DNA of 64,000 nt from Roseovarius sp. A-2 (GCF_002072155.1 NZ_BDIY01000015.1:1-64000); one strand, 5' to 3'. Numbered from the stretch's first letter, positions 9,836 to 19,504 are shown. The notes: a model not told the origin generated them from the sequence alone. Numbers and translations are program-made.

Positions 9836-10690
9836 TTATCCCCAGGTCGGATGAAACCGGCCCGCAGGCGACAGGGTGAAAATCTCCACCCCGTCTGCCG
9901 TCACACCCACCGAATGCTCGAACTGCGCCGAGAGCGACTTGTCGCGAGTCACTGCCGTCCAGTCGTCGGACAGCACCTTGGTCTCGGCACGCCCGAGGTT
10001 CACCATCGGCTCGATGGTGAAGAACATCCCCTCTTCCAGCACCGCGCCCGCGCCCGCGCGCCCGTAATGCAGCACATTAGGCGGCGCATGGAACACCCGG
10101 CCGAGGCCATGACCGCAGAAATCGCGCACCACCGACATGCGCTGCGCTTCGACATAGGCCTGGATCGCATGGCCGATATCGCCGAACGTATTGCCGGGGC
10201 GCACCGTCTCGATCCCCTTCATCAGCGCGTCATGCGTCACCTGGATCAGCCGCTCGGCCTTGCGTGAGAGCGTTCCTGCCACATACATCCGGCTGGTATC
10301 TCCGAACCAGCCATCGACGATCACGGTCACATCGACATTCAGGATATCGCCATCCTTGATCACCTTGTCACCCGGAATGCCGTGGCAGACCACGTGATTG
10401 ACGCTGATGCAACTGGCGTGCTTGTAGCCCTTGTAGCCGATGGTCGCCGATTTGGCCCCGGCGGCGTTCACCTTCTCCTCGATCAGCGCATCAATCGCCC
10501 CGGTGGTCTGGCCCACGAACACATGGTCGGCGATCTCGTCAAGGATCTCTGCGGCCAGCCGCCCTGCTTGATGCATGCCTGCGAAATCCGCGACCTCGTG
10601 GATACGGATGCCCTCGCGCGTGGTGCGTCCCCGGTGTTTTTTCACATCTGGCCTCATGTCGTGGTCTGTTTTGTCTTTAACTAGGCCCAT
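9836..10690 (-). CDS. map: Type I methionine aminopeptidase
   Basis: This M24-family metallopeptidase removes the initiator methionine from nascent proteins. The metal ligands are visible: the two aspartates in VDVTVIVDGWFGDTS, the histidine of FCGHGLGRVFH, the glutamate of TIEPMV and the late glutamate in FEHSVGV. It lies 27 bases downstream of sfsA and is probably co-transcribed. Residue 12 offers an alternative ATG at 10657, and neither start has a strong ribosome site. The first 20 or so residues are therefore uncertain. Confidence 0.93.
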   Translation of the reverse strand: MGLVKDKTDHDMRPDVKKHRGRTTREGIRIHEVADFAGMHQAGRLAAEILDEIADHVFVGQTTGAIDALIEEKVNAAGAKSATIGYKGYKHASCISVNHVVCHGIPGDKVIKDGDILNVDVTVIVDGWFGDTSRMYVAGTLSRKAERLIQVTHDALMKGIETVRPGNTFGDIGHAIQAYVEAQRMSVVRDFCGHGLGRVFHAPPNVLHYGRAGAGAVLEEGMFFTIEPMVNLGRAETKVLSDDWTAVTRDKSLSAQFEHSVGVTADGVEIFTLSPAGRFHPTWG

Positions 10691-10717
10691 TTGTTCCGAA
10701 GGACCAGAGGGGCGATC

Positions 10718-11419
10718 CTAGTCGTGATGCAGTCTGTGACCGATCGTGATCTGATCAGGGCTGATATCGGCGCGATATGACAGCACCGAGACCCCCGCCG
10801 CCCGCGCCGCCTCCAGCGCGCGTGCATAGCCGGGGTCGATATCGCCCGCCACGCGGACTGTTTGCGCATCGCTGCGCTGCACGAGGTAGAACAGCACCGC
10901 CCGGTGGCCCGCCTGCGCCACCCTCGCCAATTCGCCCAGATGTTTAGCGCCGCGCGCGGTCACGCTATCGGGGAACTCGGCCGTGCCCGGTGCCCGCGAC
11001 AGCGTCACCGACTTCACCTCGACATAGGCATCGGGTAGGCCCGCGCCCGACAGCAGAAAGTCGATCCGGCTGCCCGCCCCGTATTTCTGTTCCGGGCGCA
11101 CGGTATCATAGCCCGCCAATTCCGCCACCTCGCGCGCCTGCAATGCGGCGCGCAGGGCGCGGTTGGGCAGGCCGGTATCGACGCCGGTGAAATGTCCGTT
11201 CTCGTGATCGACCAGCCGCCAGCCGTATTTCAGCTTCTTGCGGGGGTCGTCGTTGGGCTCCACCCAGATCCGTGTGCCCGGCTCCGCCAGCCCCATCATC
11301 GAACCGGGGTTGGCACAATGCGCCACCGCCTCGCTGCCATCCTCCAGCCGGATATCGGCCAGGAACCGCTTGTAGCGACGGATCAGCCGTGCGGGCACGA
11401 GAGGGGTTTGAAAGCGCAT
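10718..11419 (-). CDS. sfsA: SfsA family protein (sugar fermentation stimulation)
   Basis: This is a 233-residue SfsA homologue. It shows the conserved HCANPGSMMGL motif, a PD-(D/E)XK-like core (RIDFLLS and DAYVEVKSVTL), and an N-terminal OB-like part. The family is thought to bind nucleic acid and may be a nuclease; its link to sugar fermentation comes from E. coli genetics. It lies just upstream of map and diverges from the CinA-like gene, with 45 bases between the starts. Confidence 0.9.
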   Translation of the reverse strand: MRFQTPLVPARLIRRYKRFLADIRLEDGSEAVAHCANPGSMMGLAEPGTRIWVEPNDDPRKKLKYGWRLVDHENGHFTGVDTGLPNRALRAALQAREVAELAGYDTVRPEQKYGAGSRIDFLLSGAGLPDAYVEVKSVTLSRAPGTAEFPDSVTARGAKHLGELARVAQAGHRAVLFYLVQRSDAQTVRVAGDIDPGYARALEAARAAGVSVLSYRADISPDQITIGHRLHHD

Positions 11420-11464
11420 GCGCTGCGCCTATACCGAAGACATCCGCAGATCAAGGAGGCCCCC

Positions 11465-12187
11465 ATGCCCAACCCGAGTGCCGCCATGCTTGTCATCGGG
11501 GATGAAATCCTCTCCGGCCGGACACGCGATGCCAACATGCACTATCTGGCAGGCGAGCTGACCCGCGCAGGCATCGACCTGCAAGAGGTGCGGGTAATCA
11601 GCGATGACCCCGACGCCATCGTCGCGGGCGTGCAGGCGCTGAGTGCCGCGTATGACGTGGTCTTCACCTCGGGCGGCATCGGCCCCACCCATGACGACAT
11701 CACCGCCGAGAACGTCGCCCGCGCCTTTGATCGCCCCATTTCCGTGCGCGACGATGCCCGCGCGATCCTCGTCGCGCATTACGCCGCCCGCGAGCAGGAG
11801 TTGAACGAGGCCCGCCTGCGCATGGCGCGCATTCCCGACGGTGCCACGCTGATCGACAACCCGATCAGCGCAGCACCCGGCTTTACCATCGAGAACGTGC
11901 ATGTCATGGCCGGTGTGCCGTCGATCTTTCAGGCGATGCTGGCCTCGGTCCTGCCCACGATCACCGGCGGCGCGCCGGTCCTGTCGCAAACGCTCGAGGT
12001 GCGGCGCGGCGAGGGCGATATCGCCGGGCCGCTGACCGATCTTGCGGCGCGCTACCCGGACCTGTCGTTTGGGTCCTACCCGTTCATGCGCGATGGCTGT
12101 CACGGGTCCAATGTCGTGGTGCGGGGACAGGACGGCGCGCGGGTCGACGCGGCGATGGCCGAACTCTCCGAGATGTTCGCCGGATGA
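11465..12187 (+). CDS. CinA-like / molybdopterin-binding domain protein
   Basis: This is a 240-residue stand-alone MoCF-biosynthesis (MoaB/CinA N-terminal) domain. Motifs are GDEILSGRTRDAN near the start and TSGGIGPTHDDIT at about residues 65-77. Homologues are annotated competence/damage-inducible protein A or as an FAD/ADP-ribose pyrophosphatase-like domain, and the real substrate is not clear. AAGGAGG ends 8 bases upstream of the ATG. The stop overlaps the next gene (ATGA), so it forms an operon with the GNAT and AhpD-like genes. Confidence 0.82.
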   Translation: MPNPSAAMLVIGDEILSGRTRDANMHYLAGELTRAGIDLQEVRVISDDPDAIVAGVQALSAAYDVVFTSGGIGPTHDDITAENVARAFDRPISVRDDARAILVAHYAAREQELNEARLRMARIPDGATLIDNPISAAPGFTIENVHVMAGVPSIFQAMLASVLPTITGGAPVLSQTLEVRRGEGDIAGPLTDLAARYPDLSFGSYPFMRDGCHGSNVVVRGQDGARVDAAMAELSEMFAG

Positions 12188-12903
12188 GGCCTGATGCGCA
12201 GATACTCTATGCCGTGACCGAGGCGACATGGCCCCCGGCACGCACCGAGACGCGCGGCCCGGTCATCATCCGCGACGGCGCGGGCGGCGGCAAGCGGGTC
12301 TCGGCGGCGACCGCGACCCGGGCGCTGACGGCCGAGGAACTCTCCGGTGCCGAGGCCGCGATGCGCGGGCTGGGACAGGACGCATTGTTCCAGATTCGCG
12401 CCGGCGACGACCCGCTTGATGCCATGCTCGCCGATCACGGCTACCGCGTGGTCGATCCGGTCAATCTCTACGTGGCCCCGGTCGCCGCACTGACGGTCGA
12501 GACCCCGCCACGTGTCACCACTTTCTCGGTCTGGGAACCGCTCGAGATCATGCGCGAGATCTGGGCCGAGGGCGGCATCGGACCTGCCCGCATCGCGGTG
12601 ATGGGGCGTGCGACGTGCCCAAAGACCGGCCTGTTCGGTCGGCATGACAACCGCCCCGCCGCCGTGGGCTATGCCGGTCTGCATCAGGGCATCGCCATGG
12701 TCCACGCGCTCGAGGTGCGCGCGGCCCACCGGCGGGCGGGCATGGGCCGCTGGATGATGATCGAGGCCGCTCATTGGGCCGCCCGTCACGGGGCCGCGCA
12801 TGTCGCCGTGCTCTGCACCCAAGCCAATGCGGGGGCCAACGGCCTCTACACTTCCATGGGCTTTGTACCTGTGGGAGAGTATCACTACCGCCAGAAGGAC
12901 TGA
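12184..12903 (+). CDS. GNAT-family N-acetyltransferase
   Basis: This is a 239-residue protein with a C-terminal GNAT domain at about residues 100-235. The acetyl-CoA loop is the segment RRAGMGRWMM, and NGLYTSMGFVPVGEYHYR is the usual last strand and helix. The N-terminal 90 residues are less conserved. It starts inside the stop of the CinA-like gene and ends 3 bases before the next gene. The substrate cannot be read from the sequence. Confidence 0.8.
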   Translation: MRPDAQILYAVTEATWPPARTETRGPVIIRDGAGGGKRVSAATATRALTAEELSGAEAAMRGLGQDALFQIRAGDDPLDAMLADHGYRVVDPVNLYVAPVAALTVETPPRVTTFSVWEPLEIMREIWAEGGIGPARIAVMGRATCPKTGLFGRHDNRPAAVGYAGLHQGIAMVHALEVRAAHRRAGMGRWMMIEAAHWAARHGAAHVAVLCTQANAGANGLYTSMGFVPVGEYHYRQKD

Positions 12904-12906
12904 GCC

Positions 12907-13479
12907 ATGACCAAGACCGATACAACCACAGCCCTCGACCTGCCAATGGTCGACCCGCTGCCCGACGAGACCCGCAAATATTTCGATATCTGCGAGGACA
13001 AGCTGGGCATGGTCCCTAATGTGCTCAAGGCCTACGCTTTTGATATCGAAAAGCTCAACGCCTTCACCGCGCTCTATAATGACCTGATGCTCGCCCCCTC
13101 GGGGCTGAGCAAGCTGGAACGCGAGATGATAGCGGTGGTGGTCAGTTCGATCAACCGCTGCTGGTATTGCCAGGTGGCGCATGGCGCGGCGGTGCGGCAA
13201 TTGTCGGGCGATCCGGCTTTGGGCGAGGCGATGGTGATGAACTGGCGCGCGGCCACGCTCGATGCGCGCCAGACCGCGATGCTAGCCTTTGCTGAGAAGA
13301 TCACCAAGGCGTCCTCCGAGATCACCGAGGCGGATCGTGCCGCCCTGCGCGAGGAGGGCTTTGCCGATCGCGACATCTGGGACATCGCCAATGTCGCGGG
13401 GTTCTTCAACATGACCAACCGCGTGGCCTCGGCCACGGCCATGCAGCCCAATCCCGCCTACCACGCACAGGCCCGGTAA
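12907..13479 (+). CDS. AhpD-like / carboxymuconolactone decarboxylase family protein (peroxidase-related)
   Basis: This 190-residue protein has the alkylhydroperoxidase-D fold. The CWYCQVAHG motif at about residues 79-87 supplies the redox CxxC pair and the histidine of the family. Its length and C-terminal NMTNRVASATAM segment match the uncharacterised peroxidase-related group. A thiol-dependent peroxidase or reductase role is likely but unproven. It is the third gene of a tight operon and is followed 5 bases later by the OmpA-like gene. Confidence 0.82.
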   Translation: MTKTDTTTALDLPMVDPLPDETRKYFDICEDKLGMVPNVLKAYAFDIEKLNAFTALYNDLMLAPSGLSKLEREMIAVVVSSINRCWYCQVAHGAAVRQLSGDPALGEAMVMNWRAATLDARQTAMLAFAEKITKASSEITEADRAALREEGFADRDIWDIANVAGFFNMTNRVASATAMQPNPAYHAQAR

Positions 13480-13484
13480 GGCCG

Positions 13485-14405
13485 GTGCGCGTCGTTCTCG
13501 CAACCCTGCTGATCGGGCTGACACTCCCGGTCCACGCACTCGATCTGCCCCTGCCCGCGACGTCCGAGCAGACCGCCGACATCCTGCGCGAGGCCGATAC
13601 GATCCGCCTGCCCTCGGGCCCCTACGAGGATGGTGCTATGCCCCGGCTGCGGCTGGAGGGCGATGTTCACAACCGCGCCTGGCGGCTGCCCAACCGCGGC
13701 CTTAGCACGTTGCAGGTGCTGAGCCCCCTGCGCGACGCATTGGACAAATCCGGGTGGGAGGTGGTCTTTGACTGCGCCGCCGAGGAATGCGGCGGCTTCG
13801 ACTTTCGGTTCAACACGCCGGTCCTGCCCGCCCCCGCGATGTTCGTGGATCTCTTCGATTACCGCTACCTGCTGGCCGAGCGCGGCATTGGGGCCACAGC
13901 CGAGCATGCCATGCTGATGATCAGCGCGGCGGGCGGGCGCGGTTATGTACAGGCGACCCATGTGCGCCCCGCAGACCATGCCACAGCCCTGCCAAGCGAC
14001 GCGCCCGATAACACGGCAGCACCGCCGACGCCCTTGGTCGACACCCTGCGCGCGCAGGGCCATGCCGTCCTCTCAGGGCTGGATTTCGGATCAGGCGCAG
14101 CCACGCTTGGGCCCGGACCGCATGACAGCCTCGACGCCCTGGCCGAGGCGATGCGCGTAAGCCCCGAGATGCGGATCGCACTGGTCGGACATACTGATAC
14201 GGTGGGCACGCTCGACAGCAATATCGCGCTATCGCAGGCCCGCGCCGAGGCGGTGCGCACGCGGCTGATCGAGGATCATGGCGTTGCCCCCGAGCGGATC
14301 GAGGCGCATGGCATCGGTTTTCTCTCGCCCCGCGCCCCCAACCGGAGCGAGGCCGGTCGTAACAACAACCGACGGGTCGAGGCGGTGGTGATAGCGGGTT
14401 TCTAG
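13485..14405 (+). CDS. OmpA-family protein with signal peptide
   Basis: This 306-residue exported protein starts at GTG and has a signal peptide ending near PVHA. The C-terminal third (about 205-305) is an OmpA peptidoglycan-binding domain, with LVGHTDTVGTLDSN and the closing NNRRVEAVV. The N-terminal part is not a beta-barrel and resembles the DUF4892-like modules of some periplasmic OmpA proteins. It probably tethers to the cell wall. It sits at the end of the CinA-GNAT-AhpD run. Confidence 0.75.
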   Translation: MRVVLATLLIGLTLPVHALDLPLPATSEQTADILREADTIRLPSGPYEDGAMPRLRLEGDVHNRAWRLPNRGLSTLQVLSPLRDALDKSGWEVVFDCAAEECGGFDFRFNTPVLPAPAMFVDLFDYRYLLAERGIGATAEHAMLMISAAGGRGYVQATHVRPADHATALPSDAPDNTAAPPTPLVDTLRAQGHAVLSGLDFGSGAATLGPGPHDSLDALAEAMRVSPEMRIALVGHTDTVGTLDSNIALSQARAEAVRTRLIEDHGVAPERIEAHGIGFLSPRAPNRSEAGRNNNRRVEAVVIAGF

Positions 14406-14521
14406 CCCGGCACCGGGCGCCTTTTCGCGCGCGCGCGCATCAGCCGGGCCGGCTCACAATCTCCGCCGACCCGTGCAAAACCGCCTTTCCGGCGCGCACC
14501 AACCGCGTTAGTTTGCCCCTC

Positions 14522-15268
14522 ATGTTCCCGATCCGCGATCATAACCCCTCGGGCCGCACGCCTTATGTTACTTATGCACTAATCGCGTTCAATATCCTGA
14601 TTTTCTTCAGCTATTGGTCGCTTTTCGCGGATGAACGCGCCTTGACGCTGTTCTTCTACGACTGGGCCATGATCCCGGCCAAGGTCACGCAGGCGGGCGA
14701 TTACACCGGGCTCTTCACCTCCATGTTCCTGCATGGCGGGCTGATGCATCTGGCGGGCAACATGCTGTTTCTGTGGATCTTCGGCGACAATATGGAGGAC
14801 CGGATGGGCCACCTGCCCTACCTCGCCTTCTATCTCGCCTCGGGCGTCATCGCGAGCCTTGCGCATATTCTGGGCGGCCCCGGCTCGATGGTGCCGACGG
14901 TCGGCGCGTCGGGGGCAATCGCCGGGGTAATGGGCGGATACCTTCTGCTCTTTCCTCGCGCGCGGGTCGACATCCTGCTGATCTTCATCATCTTCTTCCG
15001 GGTGATCACGATTCCGGCGGCGCTGATGCTGGCGCTCTGGTTCGCCTTTCAGGTGCTGGCCGGGCTTGGCAGCAGCGCACAGACCGGCGGCGTCGCCTAT
15101 TGGGCGCATGCCGGCGGCTTTGTTACGGGCGTGGTGCTGACGCTGCCGGTCTTCCGGCGGCTTGGCGGGCGGAGATTCTGGGCCAGCCATGACGGCAAAC
15201 CACCCTATCCCGAAACCAGCTATCGCTTTCGCCGCACCCCCATCCCCCGTGTCCGGAGACGCCGATGA
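14522..15268 (+). CDS. Rhomboid family intramembrane serine protease
   Basis: This is a 248-residue rhomboid with six predicted transmembrane segments. The catalytic serine lies in the GASGAIAG motif and the catalytic histidine in AHAGGF. The upstream HLAGNMLFLWIFGDN is the conserved rhomboid H-x-x-x-N region. It would cleave membrane proteins within the bilayer. The ATG at 14522 is preferred over an upstream TTG. Its stop overlaps the GFA-family gene. Confidence 0.9.
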   Translation: MFPIRDHNPSGRTPYVTYALIAFNILIFFSYWSLFADERALTLFFYDWAMIPAKVTQAGDYTGLFTSMFLHGGLMHLAGNMLFLWIFGDNMEDRMGHLPYLAFYLASGVIASLAHILGGPGSMVPTVGASGAIAGVMGGYLLLFPRARVDILLIFIIFFRVITIPAALMLALWFAFQVLAGLGSSAQTGGVAYWAHAGGFVTGVVLTLPVFRRLGGRRFWASHDGKPPYPETSYRFRRTPIPRVRRRR

Positions 15269-15636
15269 CCCAGCCCCTGAAAGCGACCTGCCATTGCGGC
15301 GCGGTCGAATTGCGCCTGCGTCCGCGCGACCCTGCGTTCGGCGATGTGCATCGCTGCGATTGCTCGTTCTGCCGCAGGCGGGGCCCTGCCACGGTCAGCG
15401 TCGCACTCGCGGATCTGGAGATCGTGCAGGGGGCGGAGGCGTTGACGCTCTACCAATGGGGCACCGGCACGGCGAAACATTATTTCTGCCGGATTTGCGG
15501 GATTTATACCCATCACCAGCGCCGTTCCAACCCCGAGGAATACGGCGTCAATCTGGGGGCCATCGCGGGCACCAACCCGCGCGAGTTCGACCCGATCCCG
15601 TGGGAGGACGGCGTCAATCATCCCTCGGATACGTAA
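15265..15636 (+). CDS. GFA-family (glutathione-dependent formaldehyde-activating-like) protein
   Basis: This 123-residue zinc-binding protein has the CENP-V/GFA cysteine pattern: CHCGAVEL, then CDCSFCRRRG, then FCRICGIYTHHQRR. Few members of the family have a proven S-hydroxymethylglutathione synthase activity, so the exact role is open. It is translationally coupled to the rhomboid gene by an ATGA overlap and converges with the MFS gene. Confidence 0.82.
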   Translation: MTQPLKATCHCGAVELRLRPRDPAFGDVHRCDCSFCRRRGPATVSVALADLEIVQGAEALTLYQWGTGTAKHYFCRICGIYTHHQRRSNPEEYGVNLGAIAGTNPREFDPIPWEDGVNHPSDT

Positions 15637-15644
15637 CGCCCGGC

Positions 15645-16868
15645 TCACTCCGGGTCGCGGCTGCGCCCGGTCAGACGGCCGATCAGGAAAGATGTGCGCG
15701 GCGACCAGATATAGGCGGTGCGGGTCTCGGCGCCGGGGCGTATGCGCATCCGGATCAGACCGAATAGCACCAGCGCAGCATGGCCTGCCGCGATCATCAC
15801 GAACATCGCGGCGGGGCCATAAACCTCGATCAGGGTGGAGGCCATGAGGGGGGCGGCGATGGCGCCGACGGCGAAGAAGAACATCAGCGCCGCTGACAGT
15901 TCCACCCGCTCTGACGCATCGGCGAAATCATGGGCGTGCGCGGCGCTGACCGAGTAGATCGGAAAGGTGGTCATGCCGAAGAAGAATGCCGTCATAAGGA
16001 TGCCGAAGGTTTCGAGGTTGTTGGTCATGGCGGTGGTGATGCTCGACAGGATCGCGGCGAGCGACAGGCCGATCAGAACCCACCGGCGATCATAGCGGTC
16101 GGCGAGCCAACCGACGGGGTATTGCGCGACCGCGCCGCCCAGCACAAAGACCGCCAGAAAGCCCGCGATCTGATCGACGGCGAGGCCAACCTGACCGCCG
16201 TAGAGCGGCCCCACCATGCGGAACGAGGCCGACGACAGCGCGGCCACCAGAACACCCGCGGCCGCCAGCGGCGAGCAGGCGATCAGAAGCATCGGGCGCA
16301 GGCGCGGGGCGGCGGGGGTTTCAGGCTCTCTCAGCCGCGAGAGCGTGAGCGGCAGAAGGGCTGCGCAGCACAGCAGTGCAAGCAGGTTATAGGAGACGTA
16401 AGAGGCTGGAGCCAATACGGAAATCAGCATCTGCGCAGCCAGGGATGCGCCCATGTCCACCACCCGGTAGACGCCCATGGTGCGACCCCGGGTCTCGTTG
16501 GTGACTTTGGCCTGCAACCACGCCTCGATCACCGTGTAACAGCCTGCCACACAGAGGCCCGAGGCGACCCGCATCAGCGACCAGGCATAGGGGTCGATCA
16601 CCAGCATATGGGCCAGCAAACCGATCGCGCCCATGGCGGTGAAGGCGGCAAATGCGCGGCTGTGACCGATCGAGCCCATCAGGCGCGGGGCGACCCAGCA
16701 ACCGATGAAAAACCCCACGAAATGGGCCGATCCCAAAAGGCCGATCTGCGCTGTGGAGAAGTCGAGGGCAAGACCCGAGAGGGCATCGAGCGGGCCCACC
16801 CCGCCGGTGGACAGCTGCAGCAGAACGACCGACAGAAAGAGGGCTGCGAAGGAAATCATCAGGCGCAT
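15645..16868 (-). CDS. MFS transporter
   Basis: This is a 407-residue major facilitator with about twelve hydrophobic spans. The loop GWLADRYDRRW is the classic motif-A equivalent in the second half. The ATG at 16868 places the first span right at the N-terminus (MRLMISFAALF); an upstream in-frame ATG at 16907 only adds a polar leader. It resembles the YcaD/proline-betaine group of exporters, but the substrate is not predictable. Confidence 0.85.
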   Translation of the reverse strand: MRLMISFAALFLSVVLLQLSTGGVGPLDALSGLALDFSTAQIGLLGSAHFVGFFIGCWVAPRLMGSIGHSRAFAAFTAMGAIGLLAHMLVIDPYAWSLMRVASGLCVAGCYTVIEAWLQAKVTNETRGRTMGVYRVVDMGASLAAQMLISVLAPASYVSYNLLALLCCAALLPLTLSRLREPETPAAPRLRPMLLIACSPLAAAGVLVAALSSASFRMVGPLYGGQVGLAVDQIAGFLAVFVLGGAVAQYPVGWLADRYDRRWVLIGLSLAAILSSITTAMTNNLETFGILMTAFFFGMTTFPIYSVSAAHAHDFADASERVELSAALMFFFAVGAIAAPLMASTLIEVYGPAAMFVMIAAGHAALVLFGLIRMRIRPGAETRTAYIWSPRTSFLIGRLTGRSRDPE

Positions 16869-17374
16869 GGTGGGTCCAGAATGGCAGGATGCGGGGGGCG
16901 GGACCACATGTTTTCGACATGGCGGTGTCGGTTTCGGGCCAAAGGCCGGAAATCACGGTTAACGCCCGGAAATCACGGGGTTTTGACCGGCTGTATCGCG
17001 TCGGTATTCCGTCGGTGCGGATTTCGGGGGGTGGTGGGGTGAATGGGGCGTGCGGTGGGGATGGCGCGCGCGGTCTGTCTGGCGTTTGGGTAAGGCTGAG
17101 GGGCGGCTTTGCGCAGATAGCAACCTTTGCAAAGTTTGGCCGGTTTCCCGGCAGCGGCCTTTCGTGTAGCGTGCGGCGAAGGCCTGGTGAGAGCTCACGT
17201 TGACCAATGCTGCGAACCGCACGAATGTCGGCTATAGGTGCGACGTGGTGCATCAGGTTTAACGGTCATCTACTTGATGCAATTTACGTATGAGCCGCTT
17301 TCTGCTAAGCAATTCACATAATCTTCTAGCGATCCAGCACACCATTGCGAACCGCGAATATCCCACGATGGATT
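16869..17374. other. 506-base gap without a gene
   Basis: No convincing coding region is seen. Two copies of CCGGAAATCACGG lie at 16946-16958 and 16966-16978, 20 bases apart, close to the MFS start, and could be regulatory. From about 17200 the base composition becomes AT-richer, marking the left edge of the foreign block that follows. Confidence 0.5.
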
Positions 17375-18109
17375 TTAAGTTGAATCCTTGAGTTTGGAAA
17401 TGCTGTCCATCAAAGGGGGCAACCCGCCCCCTGCTCCTTCAACTTCATGTGCTTGCTTGAAGGTAATATCAGGATCAAAAGGCACCCACTCTTTGCCTGA
17501 TGTTTGGCTCATGTAAGCCATCTGTTTTTGGAACGACTCCTTGAGAAAATCATCCACCCACAGGAAAAGCTCTTTCCAGCTTGGCGGAGCGCCGTTCGGC
17601 ATGTTCGAGCGCCAATGCAACTGAGTAAGCACCTCTTGTTCATATACGAAAAGCTCTAGTTCGGGCGCTGTTGTTATGTGGTCGCCATGGTGGGCGTAGC
17701 GTTCATTTCGAAGGGCAATGACCTCTTCATGCGCATCCCATAGATGTTTGGGGATTAGCTTCTTCTTGAGTACCCGCGCGCCTTTGCTTTCTGCAAACAG
17801 CCGACCATAGGAAACCGAAATCGTCGTGAGGTAGGCTTCCATCTCCATCGTCCAGTTCTTGGTCACAGAAGTGATGTCATCGACCTCCATGTGCTCAAGC
17901 TTTTCAAAAAAGTAGAGTACATGCTGCATAGTCACGAGGTTAGTGATGGTTTTGCGAAGTCGATCTATGTGTGCATTGTTAGCAGCTAGGTACGCTTCCG
18001 CGTCTTCTTTTGTGAACGCCAAGTCATTTCCCCTGTTAAGCTTATCGATTCTAACGCGCCATTGGGGGCAGACCAGTCTGTCCCCAAAATCCTCGAAAAT
18101 AGCCTTCAT
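17375..18109 (-). CDS. HEPN/AbiU2-like protein next to a restriction system
   Basis: This is a 244-residue, mostly alpha-helical protein of lower GC than its neighbours. The segment ALRNERYAHHGDH (R134, N135, H140) fits the RN-x4-H signature of HEPN RNase domains, and the sequence around it looks like AbiU2-type abortive-infection proteins. No membrane segment or second domain is seen. It lies about 550 bases downstream of the NgoMIV-type genes on the same strand and may belong to the same defence insert. The HEPN call is an inference from one motif and overall helical character. Confidence 0.55.
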   Translation of the reverse strand: MKAIFEDFGDRLVCPQWRVRIDKLNRGNDLAFTKEDAEAYLAANNAHIDRLRKTITNLVTMQHVLYFFEKLEHMEVDDITSVTKNWTMEMEAYLTTISVSYGRLFAESKGARVLKKKLIPKHLWDAHEEVIALRNERYAHHGDHITTAPELELFVYEQEVLTQLHWRSNMPNGAPPSWKELFLWVDDFLKESFQKQMAYMSQTSGKEWVPFDPDITFKQAHEVEGAGGGLPPLMDSISKLKDST

Positions 18110-18492
18110 AGTCGCTGCTTTAAAGCTCCAAAAGCGAACATACTTTCGTTTTTTCGTGCCCGATCAAATCAGAAAGCGGCCCTTGGTGCCTCAGCAGCGA
18201 AAGCTCACTTCGTCCGCAGTTTACCAGTTCGCGGAGGATGCAGCGAAGGTCGGCTTGCGCAGTTTCGATCCAAGGCCATTGAATCCGCTTCGGGCTGAAA
18301 GCCATCCTCCAAGGGTATCGTCGGCCCGCCGACCCGAGCGAAGGTATCCACGTGACTCACGCCATTGCCCATATCTCCCGCCCGGCGGCACCGCCGGTCA
18401 GCGCCTGCCTGCCCGTTTCGCCGCAGGCGAACCTCCGGTTCGACGGCAGGCGTTGCCCTCGTGTCTCGGCCTCACCGGGAGTGCGCACCTCC
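18110..18492. other. Gap with several short inverted repeats
   Basis: No gene is supported. CGGCGGCACCGCCG lies at 18383-18396. CGCCTGC at 18402-18408 can pair with GCAGGCG at 18423-18429 or 18446-18452, and GAACCTCCGGTTC sits between those last two. This nested hairpin could be a repeat element or a recombination scar. Confidence 0.4.
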
Positions 18493-18658
18493 CTACCTCT
18501 CAATTCGCGCCACGATCCGGAGGTCGATCAGTGGCCCGACGCGGTCGGCAAAACCGGGAGTGCCAAAATCACGCCGGTCGATTTGCTCTGTCAGCAGCAC
18601 GGTGAGGTGGTCACGGGCCTCGGTGCCGCGCGGGCGGTGGGGCCGGTCTCCGGCTGGA
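18493..18658 (-). pseudogene. 3' end of an unrecognised gene, copy B
   Basis: The open frame ending at the stop at 18493-18495 closes with DRVGPLIDLRIVARIER. The same ending, about 80% identical in DNA over 73 bases, occurs at 20654-20737 on the other side of the restriction-modification genes. About 55 codons are readable before the frame runs into the nuclease gene, and no start is visible. I do not recognise the parent gene. The duplicated tails suggest that an insertion or recombination brought in the restriction unit. Confidence 0.5.
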
Positions 18659-19504
18659 TCAGGTCACGAGATCCAGCGGCAAGTCGGAAATGTCCCTGAG
18701 GCGCTTGCCCTCGATCATGGTATCGAGAAGGTCCAGCGTTTCCTCGCGGCCCTGATCGACGAGTGCGCTGCGCAATTCGTAGAGCGCGAAATGGTAGACG
18801 CAATCGATGTCCCCGGTGCCAAGCGCCAGTGACGCGATACGACCGGGTGTCGGCTCTCCGGTGATGACGGCGATATGGGGCAGGCGGCCCTTGCGGTTTC
18901 GGACGAGGTTGAGCCCTTCCGAGCGGGCATTCTGCGCGCGGTCGCTGCGCAGGGTCCATTTGCAGCTGATCGAGGCGTGCAGGATGGCGAGCGGCTGGTT
19001 GACGGCGCGCAGGCTGGACAGGCGGGCGGTCCCGGCATCCACCATTGGGCCGTTGGCATTGATCGTCGCGTCGCTCTCGGGCGTGCGGGAGACGACGATA
19101 TCGGGCTTGATCAGGTAATCCGACCCGATGGCGGTGGCGATTTCACGATTGGCCCTGGCGATCGCCTCAAGCTCGTCGAGATGCGCGTATTGATCGAATG
19201 TCGCGATGCCGCCACCCTTGTTGACCGTGAAGGTGCCGGGGCGGAGATGGGCCATCCTTTCGAAGGATACGCCGACAAAGCGCGCGCAGACGCCTTCGAA
19301 ATCGGAACCTGCGGTTTGGCCGGGAAGCTTGGGCGCGGTTGTGGCCGGGCCGAGCTGGTCGAGGATGGCACTGGCGATGTCGCAGCTGGGCCTGGACGAT
19401 TTGTCGGCATTGCTGGGAACGCCCGATGCGCTTTTCGTCAGGATGCCTGCAAGCAGGGTTGCATGGAACTCACGCCGCGCCTTGGTGAGCCATCCCTCGC
19501 TCAT
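18659..19504 (-). CDS. Type II restriction endonuclease, NgoMIV family
   Basis: This is a 281-residue homologue of the NgoMIV restriction enzyme (286 residues), which cuts GCCGGC. Active-site residues align: E70, D135 in KPDIVV, and S180/K182 in ASISCKWT, matching E70, D140, S185 and K187 of NgoMIV. The stretches SNAD, PGQT and SDRAQNARSEGLNLV are also shared. The start overlaps the methyltransferase stop (ATGA), so the two are co-translated with modification first. The recognition sequence is inferred from homology. Confidence 0.93.
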   Translation of the reverse strand: MSEGWLTKARREFHATLLAGILTKSASGVPSNADKSSRPSCDIASAILDQLGPATTAPKLPGQTAGSDFEGVCARFVGVSFERMAHLRPGTFTVNKGGGIATFDQYAHLDELEAIARANREIATAIGSDYLIKPDIVVSRTPESDATINANGPMVDAGTARLSSLRAVNQPLAILHASISCKWTLRSDRAQNARSEGLNLVRNRKGRLPHIAVITGEPTPGRIASLALGTGDIDCVYHFALYELRSALVDQGREETLDLLDTMIEGKRLRDISDLPLDLVT